A DNA stretch of 38,090 nucleotides from Acidobacteriota bacterium (GTDB lineage Bacteria > Acidobacteriota > Terriglobia > Acidiferrales > UBA7541). The notes beneath the pieces are model-generated. The model saw nothing but the letters and a program-made list of their open reading frames with translations. It searched no databases and had not been told where the DNA came from. Shown piece by piece: positions 8,894 through 16,865 of the stretch; positions within the stretch are counted from its first letter, which is position 1, and every line of letters starts with the position of its first letter. Location of the stretch: assembly GCA_003224085.1 (NCBI GenBank), contig QHYK01000091.1, positions 1-38,090 on the forward strand, read 5' to 3'. The position numbers and the translations under genes are program-made.

Positions 8894-9349
8894 ATGTTTG
8901 TTGCCCTTTTTGGAGCTTCTTTCCTACTCGCCCTGGTTTTGTCCGTTACCATCGCCTGGCTTTCCCGGGAGGCCATCGATACCATCTTGCGTCGTTTTGT
9001 TGCCGACAGCGTCGTAAGAAGAGGGTTCGAGAAATATATTCGCTTCGCCATCGTCGTCGTGGGCATCTCAGGCGGAACCCGAGTCAAGCCTCTACAGGAA
9101 TTCATTTCCGCTTCCGAGTACAACAAGGCGGCATTGCAAGCAGCGCTGACGCAAGAATTCTGGGCCATGGAACTTTATCGCACGGTGATGGGAACCTTGG
9201 AAGGCACCGCCGGTCTGCTGCTGATCTGCATCTTCCTGGCCCTCATCGCGCCGGCGGTTCTCCGCATGCTTAACGTAGAACCCCTCAAACCTGCTCCTGA
9301 GCCTCAAAAACCTCGCGAACCAGAGCGCCGCGTTGTTACCATGCGCTGA
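8894..9349 (+). CDS. Small membrane protein of unknown function
   Basis: A 151-residue protein that I cannot assign. It starts at an ATG with GGAG nine bases upstream. Three hydrophobic segments are visible: about 2-22 (FGASFLLALVLSVTIAWL), 47-61 (YIRFAIVVVGISGG) and 104-125 (TAGLLLICIFLALIAPAVLRML). The tail (129-151) is proline- and glutamate-rich (PAPEPQKPREPERR) and probably cytoplasmic. It is divergent from the penicillin-binding protein gene and convergent with the FmdE-like gene. Confidence 0.75.
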   Translation: MFVALFGASFLLALVLSVTIAWLSREAIDTILRRFVADSVVRRGFEKYIRFAIVVVGISGGTRVKPLQEFISASEYNKAALQAALTQEFWAMELYRTVMGTLEGTAGLLLICIFLALIAPAVLRMLNVEPLKPAPEPQKPREPERRVVTMR

Positions 9350-9361
9350 ACCTGCGCCAAG

Positions 9362-9940
9362 CTATTCTGCCGGTTTGTAATACCTTTCGCCGGCGCAGCC
9401 GCGGCAAAGCGTCTTGCCGTTCACCATCACTTCCCGTTTGAAGTTGATTCCTTCGCCGCATTGCGCGCAGACCACCCGCGGCCCCTTAAACCCAGGCAAA
9501 TCTTCCGGTGGGACTTCCACTTTCACCCATTGCCTGTCGAACAGAGCGCCATCCGACAGTTGCGCATAGGCTTTCTGCTGACCGGTTTCCTTATCGAGTT
9601 CCGGAAACATTTCGCGCGCCGCCTGCTTGGAAGATTCTTTCGCGGCCACACGGATGGCGCGGCCGGTTTGGAGATCGACGAACGTGGCTGCGACCTTGCC
9701 CCAGTCGCGGAATTTCAGCGCGCGCTTGCCCAACCGGCAGTTGGCAACTACCGCCACGGCGTCGGTAACGCAGCGGTCGATCTCAACATAGGTCACCAAG
9801 CGCTTGCGCTCAGCGACCGGATCGTCTATGCCGAGTTCCCGTAATCCCAGCATCGCCAACCGCACGCCGAGAACCTGTCCCGCACAAAGATGCCCGTGCG
9901 CTTGCTCGGAAAGTTGGAGATATTGTTCGAGTGATTTCAT
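9362..9940 (-). CDS. FmdE-like metal-binding protein with C-terminal zinc finger
   Basis: A 192-residue protein of the FmdE family (formylmethanofuran dehydrogenase subunit E-like). Its biochemical role in bacteria without that pathway is unclear; known FmdE structures bind metals through conserved Cys and His. The core motif AHGHLCAGQVLGVRLAMLGL lies at 14-33, with H15, H17 and C19, followed by EIDRCVTDA (53-61). A zinc finger, C158-x2-C161 and C179-x2-C182, closes the protein. The start ATG overlaps the stop of the upstream MauE-like gene in an ATGA, which fixes the start and indicates translational coupling. It is the third gene of a DsbA-MauE-FmdE operon, so a redox or metal-thiol function is an inference from context. 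Confidence 0.85.
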   Translation of the reverse strand: MKSLEQYLQLSEQAHGHLCAGQVLGVRLAMLGLRELGIDDPVAERKRLVTYVEIDRCVTDAVAVVANCRLGKRALKFRDWGKVAATFVDLQTGRAIRVAAKESSKQAAREMFPELDKETGQQKAYAQLSDGALFDRQWVKVEVPPEDLPGFKGPRVVCAQCGEGINFKREVMVNGKTLCRGCAGERYYKPAE

Positions 9941-10482
9941 TGCGGGTTTTGCGTCATCAGCGACGGCTTTTCTGGAGCGGCCCAAGGGTGCGGTTTTCGC
10001 GCTTCAATAAACGCGAAGACGGTCATTAGCAGCGCGAGCGCGGTAAAAAGACTGTCGCGGATAACGGTCTTGAACGTCAGGGGTTCCGGCGTCGCAAAGC
10101 AGCCGCAATTGATGTCCATGTGCCGCAGGTAGGCCCGGGTCACGACCGTCAGAAATCCGAGCATAAGGAGTGTCACAAGCGAAGCCCAGATGCGCAACCG
10201 CCAGCCAATCAGCAGCAGCAGTCCCAGGAGAATTTCCGCAAACGGCAGCGTGTGCGCCACGAAATCTACGCCTGCGGGCGAGAGCAGTTTGTACGATTCC
10301 ACTTGCTGCGCAAACGTGGTGAGATTCACGGAGATGGAAAACTTCAGCACAAACATCGGCCACAGATGCGTGTTGGGGAAGAAAATCTTGGAGATGCCTG
10401 CGTAAACGAAGATCCCGCCGAGGACCAGGCGGCCGATCCAGATGACCGCGCGACGAAGATTAAGTGGACTGGATTCCATCAT
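9937..10482 (-). CDS. MauE/DoxX family redox membrane protein
   Basis: A 181-residue membrane protein of the MauE/DoxX family, whose members work with thioredoxin-like partners in disulfide or sulfur chemistry of the envelope. Four hydrophobic segments are visible (about 14-29, 83-96, 98-115 and 143-160). The family signature NCGCF at about 123-127 holds two cysteines, and FVYAGISKI (20-28) is the classic DoxX/MauE opening. It starts at a doubled ATG (10482/10479). It lies between the DsbA-like gene (54 bases upstream) and the FmdE-like gene (overlapping), consistent with one transcription unit. Confidence 0.85.
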   Translation of the reverse strand: MMESSPLNLRRAVIWIGRLVLGGIFVYAGISKIFFPNTHLWPMFVLKFSISVNLTTFAQQVESYKLLSPAGVDFVAHTLPFAEILLGLLLLIGWRLRIWASLVTLLMLGFLTVVTRAYLRHMDINCGCFATPEPLTFKTVIRDSLFTALALLMTVFAFIEARKPHPWAAPEKPSLMTQNPQ

Positions 10483-10535
10483 GTGAAGTGCTCAGTCGTC
10501 AGTTTCCGTTCTCAGCACAAGCGGTCGCAACGGAA

Positions 10536-11306
10536 TTATTTCTCCGAAAGCAGCTGCTCCAGAAATTGCTTGAGAGTGTCGTAGGTCATGACGCCGGGGT
10601 ACGGATACGTCCGACCCTTACAACAATGGAAAACCGTCGTGGGCGTCTGGCTAACGTGGTACATCTGTCCTAGCGCAAAATCCTTGTCAATGAGCGGCTC
10701 CAGGGTGCCACCCTTGACAAGCGCGCGAACCTTGTTCATTTCCGAGGCCGAGAGTACTCCGGCCACCGTGCCGTCTACGTCGCCCGTCTGCTCCCACTTC
10801 TCCTGGTTCTGAAAAAGGGCCTGCTCTACCGGTTCGACTTTTCCGAGCGTTGACGCGGCACGCGCGTAGCGGGCAGCGATCCGGGAATAGGCGTGCATGG
10901 CCAGCGGAAAATCGCGGTGAATCAGGTAAACCTTGCCGGTGCTGACGTAGTTGTCCATGAGCAGCCGATTGGTTGTGGTGTAGAGCGTCTTGCAGGCCGG
11001 ACACTGGTAGTCACTGAACTCTTCCATGACCACCGGTGCGTTCTTCGACCCAAATGCTTTGTGGGGATCAACCTCCGGCGAGGAATCCGTGGCTTGGCTT
11101 GGCAGGGGCGCGGCTTCGGCAGCGAGCGGCGATGTCGGCAATGCAGGCCGTGGGACAGCTGATGAGGCTGCCGGAAGCGGCGTAGGCCCAGGTGGCGGCG
11201 GTGCGATGCGCGGCGGGGGGACGGGATGGAAGGAAGGCAGCAGCAAAGCGCCCAAGACGAGCAAAGTTACACTGATGATTGCGACTAAAATACGCCTGCG
11301 ATTCAC
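10536..11306 (-). CDS. DsbA-like thioredoxin-fold protein, membrane-anchored
   Basis: A 256-residue thiol-disulfide oxidoreductase of the Thioredoxin_4/DsbA group. A transmembrane segment (about 5-25) is followed by a proline/alanine-rich linker (28-75). The thioredoxin fold has the active-site motif CPAC at 102-105 in FSDYQCPACKTLY, and the cis-proline loop QTPTT around 220-224. A further CC pair (HCCKG) follows at about 228-229. I chose the GTG at 11306 because GGAGG lies five bases before it; a TTG at 11318 in frame would place the Shine-Dalgarno sequence inside the gene. It is the first gene of the operon with the MauE and FmdE-like genes and probably acts in the periplasm. Confidence 0.88.
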   Translation of the reverse strand: MNRRRILVAIISVTLLVLGALLLPSFHPVPPPRIAPPPPGPTPLPAASSAVPRPALPTSPLAAEAAPLPSQATDSSPEVDPHKAFGSKNAPVVMEEFSDYQCPACKTLYTTTNRLLMDNYVSTGKVYLIHRDFPLAMHAYSRIAARYARAASTLGKVEPVEQALFQNQEKWEQTGDVDGTVAGVLSASEMNKVRALVKGGTLEPLIDKDFALGQMYHVSQTPTTVFHCCKGRTYPYPGVMTYDTLKQFLEQLLSEK

Positions 11307-11587
11307 ACCATCCTCCAAAGCTCTTATTTAATGACTTCCCCGAAGCCTACAGAATTCTACCTCGAAACCGAGTGAGTGGAGTGAAGTCACGTTGCAAGAT
11401 GCCGCGAGGAGATAACTCTGGCGGAAAACGGGGCCATCAATCAGTAATCAGTTTGTTGCGAAATGGCAAATGCTGGTGGCCCACGGAGCTGAGGAGGGGT
11501 GGGCCGTCGATCGCCGGCGAAACAGGGTGCTTCACAAGTGATCGCTAACAATTAGAAAATACAGGCTTTATGTTCGCTATAAAGAAA

Positions 11588-11617
11588 CTTGACAAAAACA
11601 CACTCAACCTGTATGCT
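11588..11617 (+). promoter_or_regulatory. dnaK promoter with HspR-type operator (HAIR)
   Basis: The -35 TTGACA (11589-11594) and the -10 TATGCT (11612-11617) are 17 bases apart, a near-consensus sigma-70 promoter. Overlapping it is CTTGACA-N7-ACTCAAC (11588-11608), which matches the known HspR-associated inverted repeat CTTGAGT-N7-ACTCAAG at 12 of 14 positions. The operator would cover the -35 and spacer. The hspR gene is third in the operon, so negative autoregulation is likely. About 105 bases of leader lie between the start site and dnaK. In the gap before it (11307-11587) I see nothing else. Confidence 0.75.
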
Positions 11618-11729
11618 TTGCCTGGTGCTGAGCTTGGATCGCGAGGACTCCAGCTGAATTTGCCTTGCAAATCGCCCCACATCGGGCTCAGGCAACAGGA
11701 AACAAGTTTGAGGGAGGCTGAGGGTTTTT

Positions 11730-13667
11730 ATGAGCAAGATTATTGGAATTGACCTGGGGACGACCAACTCGGTTGTCGCGGTAATGCAGGGCGGCGAGCC
11801 GGTGGTGATCCCCAACCAGGAAGGTGCCCGGACGACGCCGTCGGTCGTGGCGATTACCAAGACGGGCGAGCGCCTTGTCGGGCAGGTGGCCAAGCGGCAG
11901 GCGGTGACGAATCCTGAGAACACCGTGTATTCGATTAAGCGCTTTATGGGCCGGCGATATGACGAAGTCGGCGAAGAGATGCGTCGCGTGCCCTATAGGG
12001 TCGTGAAAGGCCCGCATGATGACGCGCGCGTGGAGATCTCCGGCAAGCTTTACAGCCCGCCCGAAATTTCCGCGATGATCCTGACCAAGCTGAAGACGGC
12101 GGCCGAAGACTTTCTCGGTGAAAAGGTGAGCAAGGCCGTAATCACCGTGCCAGCGTATTTCAACGACGCGCAAAGGCAAGCCACCAAGCAGGCGGGCGAA
12201 ATCGCGGGCATGGAAGTGGTGCGCATCATCAACGAACCAACGGCGGCCGCGCTCGCCTATGGGTTGGACAAAAAGAGCGATGAAACCATCGCGGTATACG
12301 ACTTGGGCGGCGGCACCTTCGACATTTCCGTGCTGGAAGTAGGCAGCGGCGTGGTCGAAGTGAAGTCCACCAACGGTGACACCCACCTCGGGGGCGACGA
12401 CATCGACCAGCGCATCGTGGACTGGCTCATCGACGAGTTCAAGAAAGAAAACAACATCGATCTCAGCAAAGACCGCATGGCTCTGCAGCGTCTGAAGGAA
12501 GCTGCGGAAAAGGCCAAGATCGAGCTTTCGCAAATGATGGAGACGGAAATCAACCTACCGTTCATTACCGCGGGAGCAAGCGGACCGCTGCACATGCAAC
12601 TGAAGCTGACACGCACACGCCTCGAGCAGATGATGAACGACCTGCTCGACCGTTCGATGAAACCGGTGAAGCTGGCGTTGGAAGACGCGAAACTTTCGCC
12701 GAACGATATCCAGGAGGTGGTGCTGGTCGGCGGCTCCACGCGGATTCCAAAGGTGCAGACGCTGGTGCGTAACTTTTTTAACGGGAAGGAACCGCACAAG
12801 GGCGTGAACCCTGACGAAGTCGTCGCGGTAGGCGCGGCCATCCAGGGCGCGGTGCTGGCGGGCGAAGTGAAGGACATCCTGCTGCTTGACGTGACGCCAC
12901 TTTCCCTCGGCGTGGAGACGCTCGGCGGCGTGATGACCGCGCAGATTCCCCGCAACACCACGATTCCGACCCGCAAGGTGGAAACGTATTCGACCGCCTC
13001 GGACAACCAGCCGGGCGTGGAGATTCACGTTTTGCAGGGCGAGCGCAAATTCGCCGCGGACAACCGCTCGCTCGGCAAATTCAAACTGGACGGGATTCCT
13101 CCGGCGCCGCGCGGCGTGCCGCAGATCGAAGTCACCTTCGATATCGACGCCAACGGCATCTTGAACGTGAGCGCGAAGGACAAGGCCACGGGCAAAGAGC
13201 AGAAAATCACCATTACTGCGTCGAGCGGCTTGACTAAAGAAGAAGCCGAGAAGATGCGGCAGGAAGCGGAATCGCACGGGGAAGAAGACCGCCGCCGCAT
13301 GGAGGAAGTGGAATCCCGGAACCGCCTAGACGGCATCGTCTATCAGGCAGAAAAGACGATTCGCGAAAGCCGGGACAAGCTGCCGGAAACAGACGTCAAG
13401 AAAGTGGAAGAGGCCCTTGAAGACGCCAAGAAGGCTATGTCCGAGGGCGGCACGGCCCGGCTGCGTTCCGCCACGGAAAACGTGGAGCGCGCGATGCACA
13501 AGATCGCCGAAGAGCTTTACAAGACGCAAGCTGCGGGGCAGGCGGCAGGAGCCGGCGCAGGTGGGGCCTCGTCTTCAAACTCGAGCGGCGGCCACGAACA
13601 GAAGAAGCCGGGCGATGTAATCGATGCTGAATACGTGGACGTGGACGACGGCAAGAAGCCGAATTAA
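11730..13667 (+). CDS. dnaK: Chaperone DnaK (Hsp70)
   Basis: A 645-residue Hsp70 that folds and protects proteins using ATP. The ATPase domain starts with [18 protein letters not shown], and also contains [15 protein letters not shown] and VGGSTRIP. The substrate-binding domain has [17 protein letters not shown] and the glycine-rich linker region; the C-terminal lid ends in [13 protein letters not shown], the EEVD-like tail of bacterial DnaK. The start has GGGAGG about 12 bases upstream. The promoter carries an HspR-type operator. dnaJ and hspR follow on the same strand. grpE, usually adjacent, is missing here. Confidence 0.98.
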   Translation: MSKIIGIDLGTTNSVVAVMQGGEPVVIPNQEGARTTPSVVAITKTGERLVGQVAKRQAVTNPENTVYSIKRFMGRRYDEVGEEMRRVPYRVVKGPHDDARVEISGKLYSPPEISAMILTKLKTAAEDFLGEKVSKAVITVPAYFNDAQRQATKQAGEIAGMEVVRIINEPTAAALAYGLDKKSDETIAVYDLGGGTFDISVLEVGSGVVEVKSTNGDTHLGGDDIDQRIVDWLIDEFKKENNIDLSKDRMALQRLKEAAEKAKIELSQMMETEINLPFITAGASGPLHMQLKLTRTRLEQMMNDLLDRSMKPVKLALEDAKLSPNDIQEVVLVGGSTRIPKVQTLVRNFFNGKEPHKGVNPDEVVAVGAAIQGAVLAGEVKDILLLDVTPLSLGVETLGGVMTAQIPRNTTIPTRKVETYSTASDNQPGVEIHVLQGERKFAADNRSLGKFKLDGIPPAPRGVPQIEVTFDIDANGILNVSAKDKATGKEQKITITASSGLTKEEAEKMRQEAESHGEEDRRRMEEVESRNRLDGIVYQAEKTIRESRDKLPETDVKKVEEALEDAKKAMSEGGTARLRSATENVERAMHKIAEELYKTQAAGQAAGAGAGGASSSNSSGGHEQKKPGDVIDAEYVDVDDGKKPN

Positions 13668-13885
13668 GAGTGACGGGAAACTGGTAACTGGTGACCGCTG
13701 CAAAACACCAGGCTACTGAGACAGTTGATCGGTCGCAGGTTTTAGGTTCTCAATGCGAGAGACTGGTGATAGGTCCACTCTCTTCCCGTTCGAACCTTAG
13801 CGAGTTCACACAGCGGATATGTTCGACCATGGGCACGGAGCGGAGAGTGCGTGTGTTTGTAATACTGCCCGTTATGGTTAATTGA

Positions 13886-15043
13886 ATGCCAACAACGACG
13901 AAACAAGATTATTACGAAGTGCTAGGCGTGCCGCGTAAGGCCAGCGTAAAGGACATCCGCGCTGCGTTTCGCAGGCTGGCGCGCAAATATCACCCGGACT
14001 TGAATCCAGGCGACAAAGCGGCGGAAGAAAAGTTCAAGCAAGTCCAGGAAGCCTACGATGTGCTTTCCGATTCGAAAAAGCGCCAGATGTACGACCAGTA
14101 CGGCTTCTACAGCGAGAATCTGCCGCCAGGGGGCTATCCCGGAGGACAGGGCGCCGAGGAGCCCAGCGTGAACTTTGATTTTGGCGGGTTTGATTTTGGC
14201 GGCGCAACCGGGACGGCGGGCGGGGGAACGAGTTTCCGCGACCTCTTCAGTCAGTTTTTTGGCGGTCGCAGCGGCGTCGCCACCGAGCCGGAACATGAGC
14301 CGGGCGGCGACCTGGAATACCAGCTGGAGACCGATTTTGGGGACGCGGTGCGCGGGGCGGTAAAAAAACTTTCGATCACGCGGCTGGACGCTTGCGAAAC
14401 GTGTCATGGAACGGGCGCAACCGGCTCACCGCAAACGTGCCCTACGTGTCATGGCACCGGATCCATCCAACAGGCGGCGGGCAGGATGCGCTTCAACGTT
14501 CCGTGCACGCACTGCGGCGGAACGGGCAAACTACGCACCCCGTGCCGCACTTGCGGCGGCGAAGGTCGCGTGCGGCGTACCGAGACCATTGATGTACGCA
14601 TTCCGGCCGGTGTGGCCAATGGCGGGCGCGTGCGTGTTCCAGGGAAGGGGAATGCCGGGACCATGGGCGCGCCGCCAGGCGATTTGTATTTGCGCGTGGT
14701 CGTACGGCCGCATCCATTTTTTGAGCGCAGAGGCAATGATTTGTACACCCGCGTGCCGGTAACGGTCAGCGAGGCGACGCTAGGGGCCAAAATCGAAGTA
14801 CCGACGATTGACGGCCGTTCGCTGGTGAAGATTCCGCCGGGGACCAACAGCGGAAGCACGCTGCGTTTGCGTGAAAAGGGTGTCCCCAACGCGAGAAACG
14901 GCGCCCGGGGGGATCAGTACGTTGAGGTGCAGGTAATCGTGCCAAAACCCACCGATGAACGGGTGCGAACGTTGATGAAGGACCTGGAGAAAGTAGCGCC
15001 CGAAGATCCCCGGAAGGATTTGTTCAGCAAGGCAGGAGTGTAA
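13886..15043 (+). CDS. dnaJ: Chaperone DnaJ (type I Hsp40)
   Basis: A 385-residue co-chaperone that stimulates DnaK ATPase activity. The J domain (about 8-72) has HPD at 36-38. A Gly/Phe-rich segment (about 78-135) follows. The zinc centre has four CxxCxGxG repeats, at C170, C185, C207 and C220. The C-terminal substrate-binding part (about 235-370) is complete. The start is an ATG with no clear Shine-Dalgarno sequence. A 218-base gap separates it from dnaK, and no terminator is obvious in it, only a weak CTGGTG/CACCAG stem at 13688-13711. The stop TAA touches the next gene, hspR. Confidence 0.97.
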   Translation: MPTTTKQDYYEVLGVPRKASVKDIRAAFRRLARKYHPDLNPGDKAAEEKFKQVQEAYDVLSDSKKRQMYDQYGFYSENLPPGGYPGGQGAEEPSVNFDFGGFDFGGATGTAGGGTSFRDLFSQFFGGRSGVATEPEHEPGGDLEYQLETDFGDAVRGAVKKLSITRLDACETCHGTGATGSPQTCPTCHGTGSIQQAAGRMRFNVPCTHCGGTGKLRTPCRTCGGEGRVRRTETIDVRIPAGVANGGRVRVPGKGNAGTMGAPPGDLYLRVVVRPHPFFERRGNDLYTRVPVTVSEATLGAKIEVPTIDGRSLVKIPPGTNSGSTLRLREKGVPNARNGARGDQYVEVQVIVPKPTDERVRTLMKDLEKVAPEDPRKDLFSKAGV

Positions 15044-15049
15044 TTGAAG

Positions 15050-15424
15050 ATGCCAGCGCGAGGGAAAAAACGGGCCAAAGCAGGCTACATGATCAGTTCC
15101 GTCGCGGAGCTATACAAACTGCATCCGCAGACGCTGCGCCTGTATGAGCGCGTTGGACTTTTGAAGCCCTCGCGTTCTCAGGGAAACACGCGGCTGTATA
15201 CGGATGCGGACTTGGAGCGGCTCGAAGTGATCCTGACTCTGGCGCGGGACATGGGCGTGAACCTGGCGGGCATCGAAATTATTTTGAACATGCGCGAGAA
15301 AATGATCGAAATGGAAAAACAAATGGGCGAGTTCGCGCAGGTCGTACAGCAGGAATTGTCGCGCATGGCGGCATCGCATATGCGGGATAGGACGCCACGG
15401 CATGCGATTGTGCGTATAAAGTAA
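15050..15424 (+). CDS. hspR: HspR-type MerR-family heat-shock repressor
   Basis: A 124-residue MerR-family repressor of the HspR type, which binds inverted repeats at heat-shock promoters. The helix-turn-helix is MISSVAELYKLHPQTLRLYERVGLLKPSR (14-42), with the HspR-specific HPQTLRxYE, and then NTRLYTDADLERL and GVNLAGI (69-75), another HspR hallmark. A basic helical tail follows (82-124). A TTG at 15044 directly after the dnaJ stop is an alternative start; GGAG lies upstream of both. It ends the dnaK-dnaJ-hspR cluster, and the operator-like repeat in the dnaK promoter fits it. Confidence 0.93.
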   Translation: MPARGKKRAKAGYMISSVAELYKLHPQTLRLYERVGLLKPSRSQGNTRLYTDADLERLEVILTLARDMGVNLAGIEIILNMREKMIEMEKQMGEFAQVVQQELSRMAASHMRDRTPRHAIVRIK

Positions 15425-15664
15425 GCGCGCAGAGAGCTCGAGACTTAGAACTAGAGACAGAAAAGCCTTCCACAGTTTTCCCAGAGCAGACGGCTTGCCG
15501 AATAGGAGTTGCGACCGTATCCTTTCGTCAGTAGGAACCAACGGACGGCCTCCAGAAAGCCGCCCACACACAGAACCGAAAGCCCCGGCCGGCCAGCAGC
15601 CGAGGCTACAAAAAAAGACAAGAGCCGGGGTGAAGTCCGGCCTCTGCAAGTAGAATTCAGGATC

Positions 15665-16456
15665 ATGGCCCTAGAAAACTGCGCACTGTGCAGGGGAACG
15701 GGATGGAAGCTGGTGCCGCGGCCAGACGGCGCGGGCAGGGTCGCCGTGCCCTGCGACTGCGGCATGCAGGAGCGCGCCGGGCGCGTGATGGAACGCGCGC
15801 GCGTCCCGAAGCGCTACGAACACTGCGATTTCGAGAGCTACAGCACCGACGTCGGTTCCACGCAGGAGCAAAGACATTCCCTGCAACAGGCGAAATTGTC
15901 GGCGCAGGGATTCGTTCGCGATTTTCCCGGGTCTTCCGAAAAGGGGTTGCTCTTCATGGGGCCTTCTGGGGTTGGCAAGACGCACCTGGCAGTGGCGGCG
16001 CTGAAAGAGCTGATTCAGCGCGGGCATGTGGGATTGTTTTGCGATTACCGCGAGCTGCTGAAGGAAATTCAAGCGAGCTACAATCCGGCGAGCGAATCGA
16101 CAGAAATGAGAATCCTGGAGCCGATTCGAACGGTGGAAATTCTCGTGCTCGACGATCTTGGCGCGAGCAAGCCTTCGGATTGGGTGCGCGACATCGTGGG
16201 AATCGTCCTGAACGCACGCTACAACGAAAGCCGAACCACGGTTGTGACGACGAACTATCTGGACAATCCTGCCTCGGAAGGCGAAACGGCGCGGCTGCCA
16301 GGCGGAAAATTGTTGCCGCCAACGCGGGAAGATTCGCTCGAACAGCGGATCGGCAGCCGCATGCGCTCCCGGTTGTACGAAATGTGCCGCACCGTCGAGA
16401 TTTCCGCACCGGACTTTCGCCGCGAGAAAACGCAAGCCGGGCGCGCCCGGGCCTGA
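15665..16456 (+). CDS. DnaC/DnaI-like AAA+ ATPase with N-terminal zinc motif
   Basis: A 263-residue ATPase resembling helicase loaders, which bind and place the replicative helicase on DNA. An N-terminal metal site is suggested by CALCRG (C6, C9) and CDCG (C30, C32). The AAA+ core has Walker A GPSGVGKT (99-106), Walker B ILVLDD (159-164), a sensor-like TTVVTTNY (191-198) and an arginine-rich RIGSRMRSRLYEMC (228-241). The start is an ATG with AGGA just upstream. It follows the heat-shock cluster after a 240-base gap with no clear terminator. IstB-type transposition helpers are the main alternative, but no IstA gene is nearby. Confidence 0.88.
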   Translation: MALENCALCRGTGWKLVPRPDGAGRVAVPCDCGMQERAGRVMERARVPKRYEHCDFESYSTDVGSTQEQRHSLQQAKLSAQGFVRDFPGSSEKGLLFMGPSGVGKTHLAVAALKELIQRGHVGLFCDYRELLKEIQASYNPASESTEMRILEPIRTVEILVLDDLGASKPSDWVRDIVGIVLNARYNESRTTVVTTNYLDNPASEGETARLPGGKLLPPTREDSLEQRIGSRMRSRLYEMCRTVEISAPDFRREKTQAGRARA

Positions 16457-16655
16457 CGCTTATTCGACGAAGCGCTTTTCATCGCAGATCCAGGGAAAGG
16501 TCCCGAATCTGCATAGGAGCACTACAGATCGAAAGCCCACCCGACACCGAAGCCATCTCTGGCAAGATCAGAACCGACAAACTTAACTAGCCCATAGCAC
16601 AGTTTTGTAGGTCTTGGCTGTAAGGGATACAGCTCGGTCTAGCTCAGTAGTTTCA

Positions 16656-16685
16656 TTGACATAGAAGCAAGGCGGCGAGTATCCT
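16656..16685 (+). promoter_or_regulatory. Candidate rpsA promoter
   Basis: TTGACA (16656-16661, perfect -35) and TATCCT (16680-16685) are 18 bases apart. The start site would fall near 16692, giving a leader of roughly 170 bases before the rpsA start codon. Only the sequence match is seen; the activity is inferred. The gap before it (16457-16655) holds nothing I can name except a weak stem near 16460-16480. Confidence 0.55.
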
Positions 16686-16728
16686 TTTCAAGTTGCAGCG
16701 TACCCCATGACGTTCGCAGCATTTCCCG

Positions 16729-16798
16729 TTTGACCGTGTCCTTGTGTCCCGGTCAAATCACCTTGCACTAGACCCTAGTAGGGATTCCGCAAGGAATC
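16729..16798 (+). promoter_or_regulatory. Structured leader of rpsA: three inverted repeats
   Basis: Three inverted repeats lie in 70 bases of the predicted leader. First is TTTGACCG-N13-CGGTCAAA (16729-16757), perfect over 8 bases. Second is ACTAG-ACC-CTAGT (16767-16779), which competes with CCCT-AGT-AGGG. Third is GATTCC-GCAA-GGAATC (16783-16798), a 6-base stem with a GNRA tetraloop. All lie between the promoter and the Shine-Dalgarno sequence TGGAGG of rpsA. Leader RNAs of rpsA are known sites of S1 autoregulation in enterobacteria, so that is the likely role; a DNA-binding operator for the first repeat is also possible. Confidence 0.5.
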
Positions 16799-16865
16799 TA
16801 TGCGACAAAATGTGGGGCCGCCGAGCGGCTGCCACATCGGAAGTATCTTCTGGAGGCCAACAACC

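Noticed and set aside
11307-11729. CIRCE operator (HrcA) before dnaK
   Set aside because: No TTAGCACTC-N9-GAGTGCTAA is present; the HspR-type repeat explains the region.
11688-12533. Long reading frames opposite dnaK (also 12555-13277)
   Set aside because: Antisense to a strongly coding gene; they arise from its codon bias. Similar open frames opposite dnaK are a known artefact.
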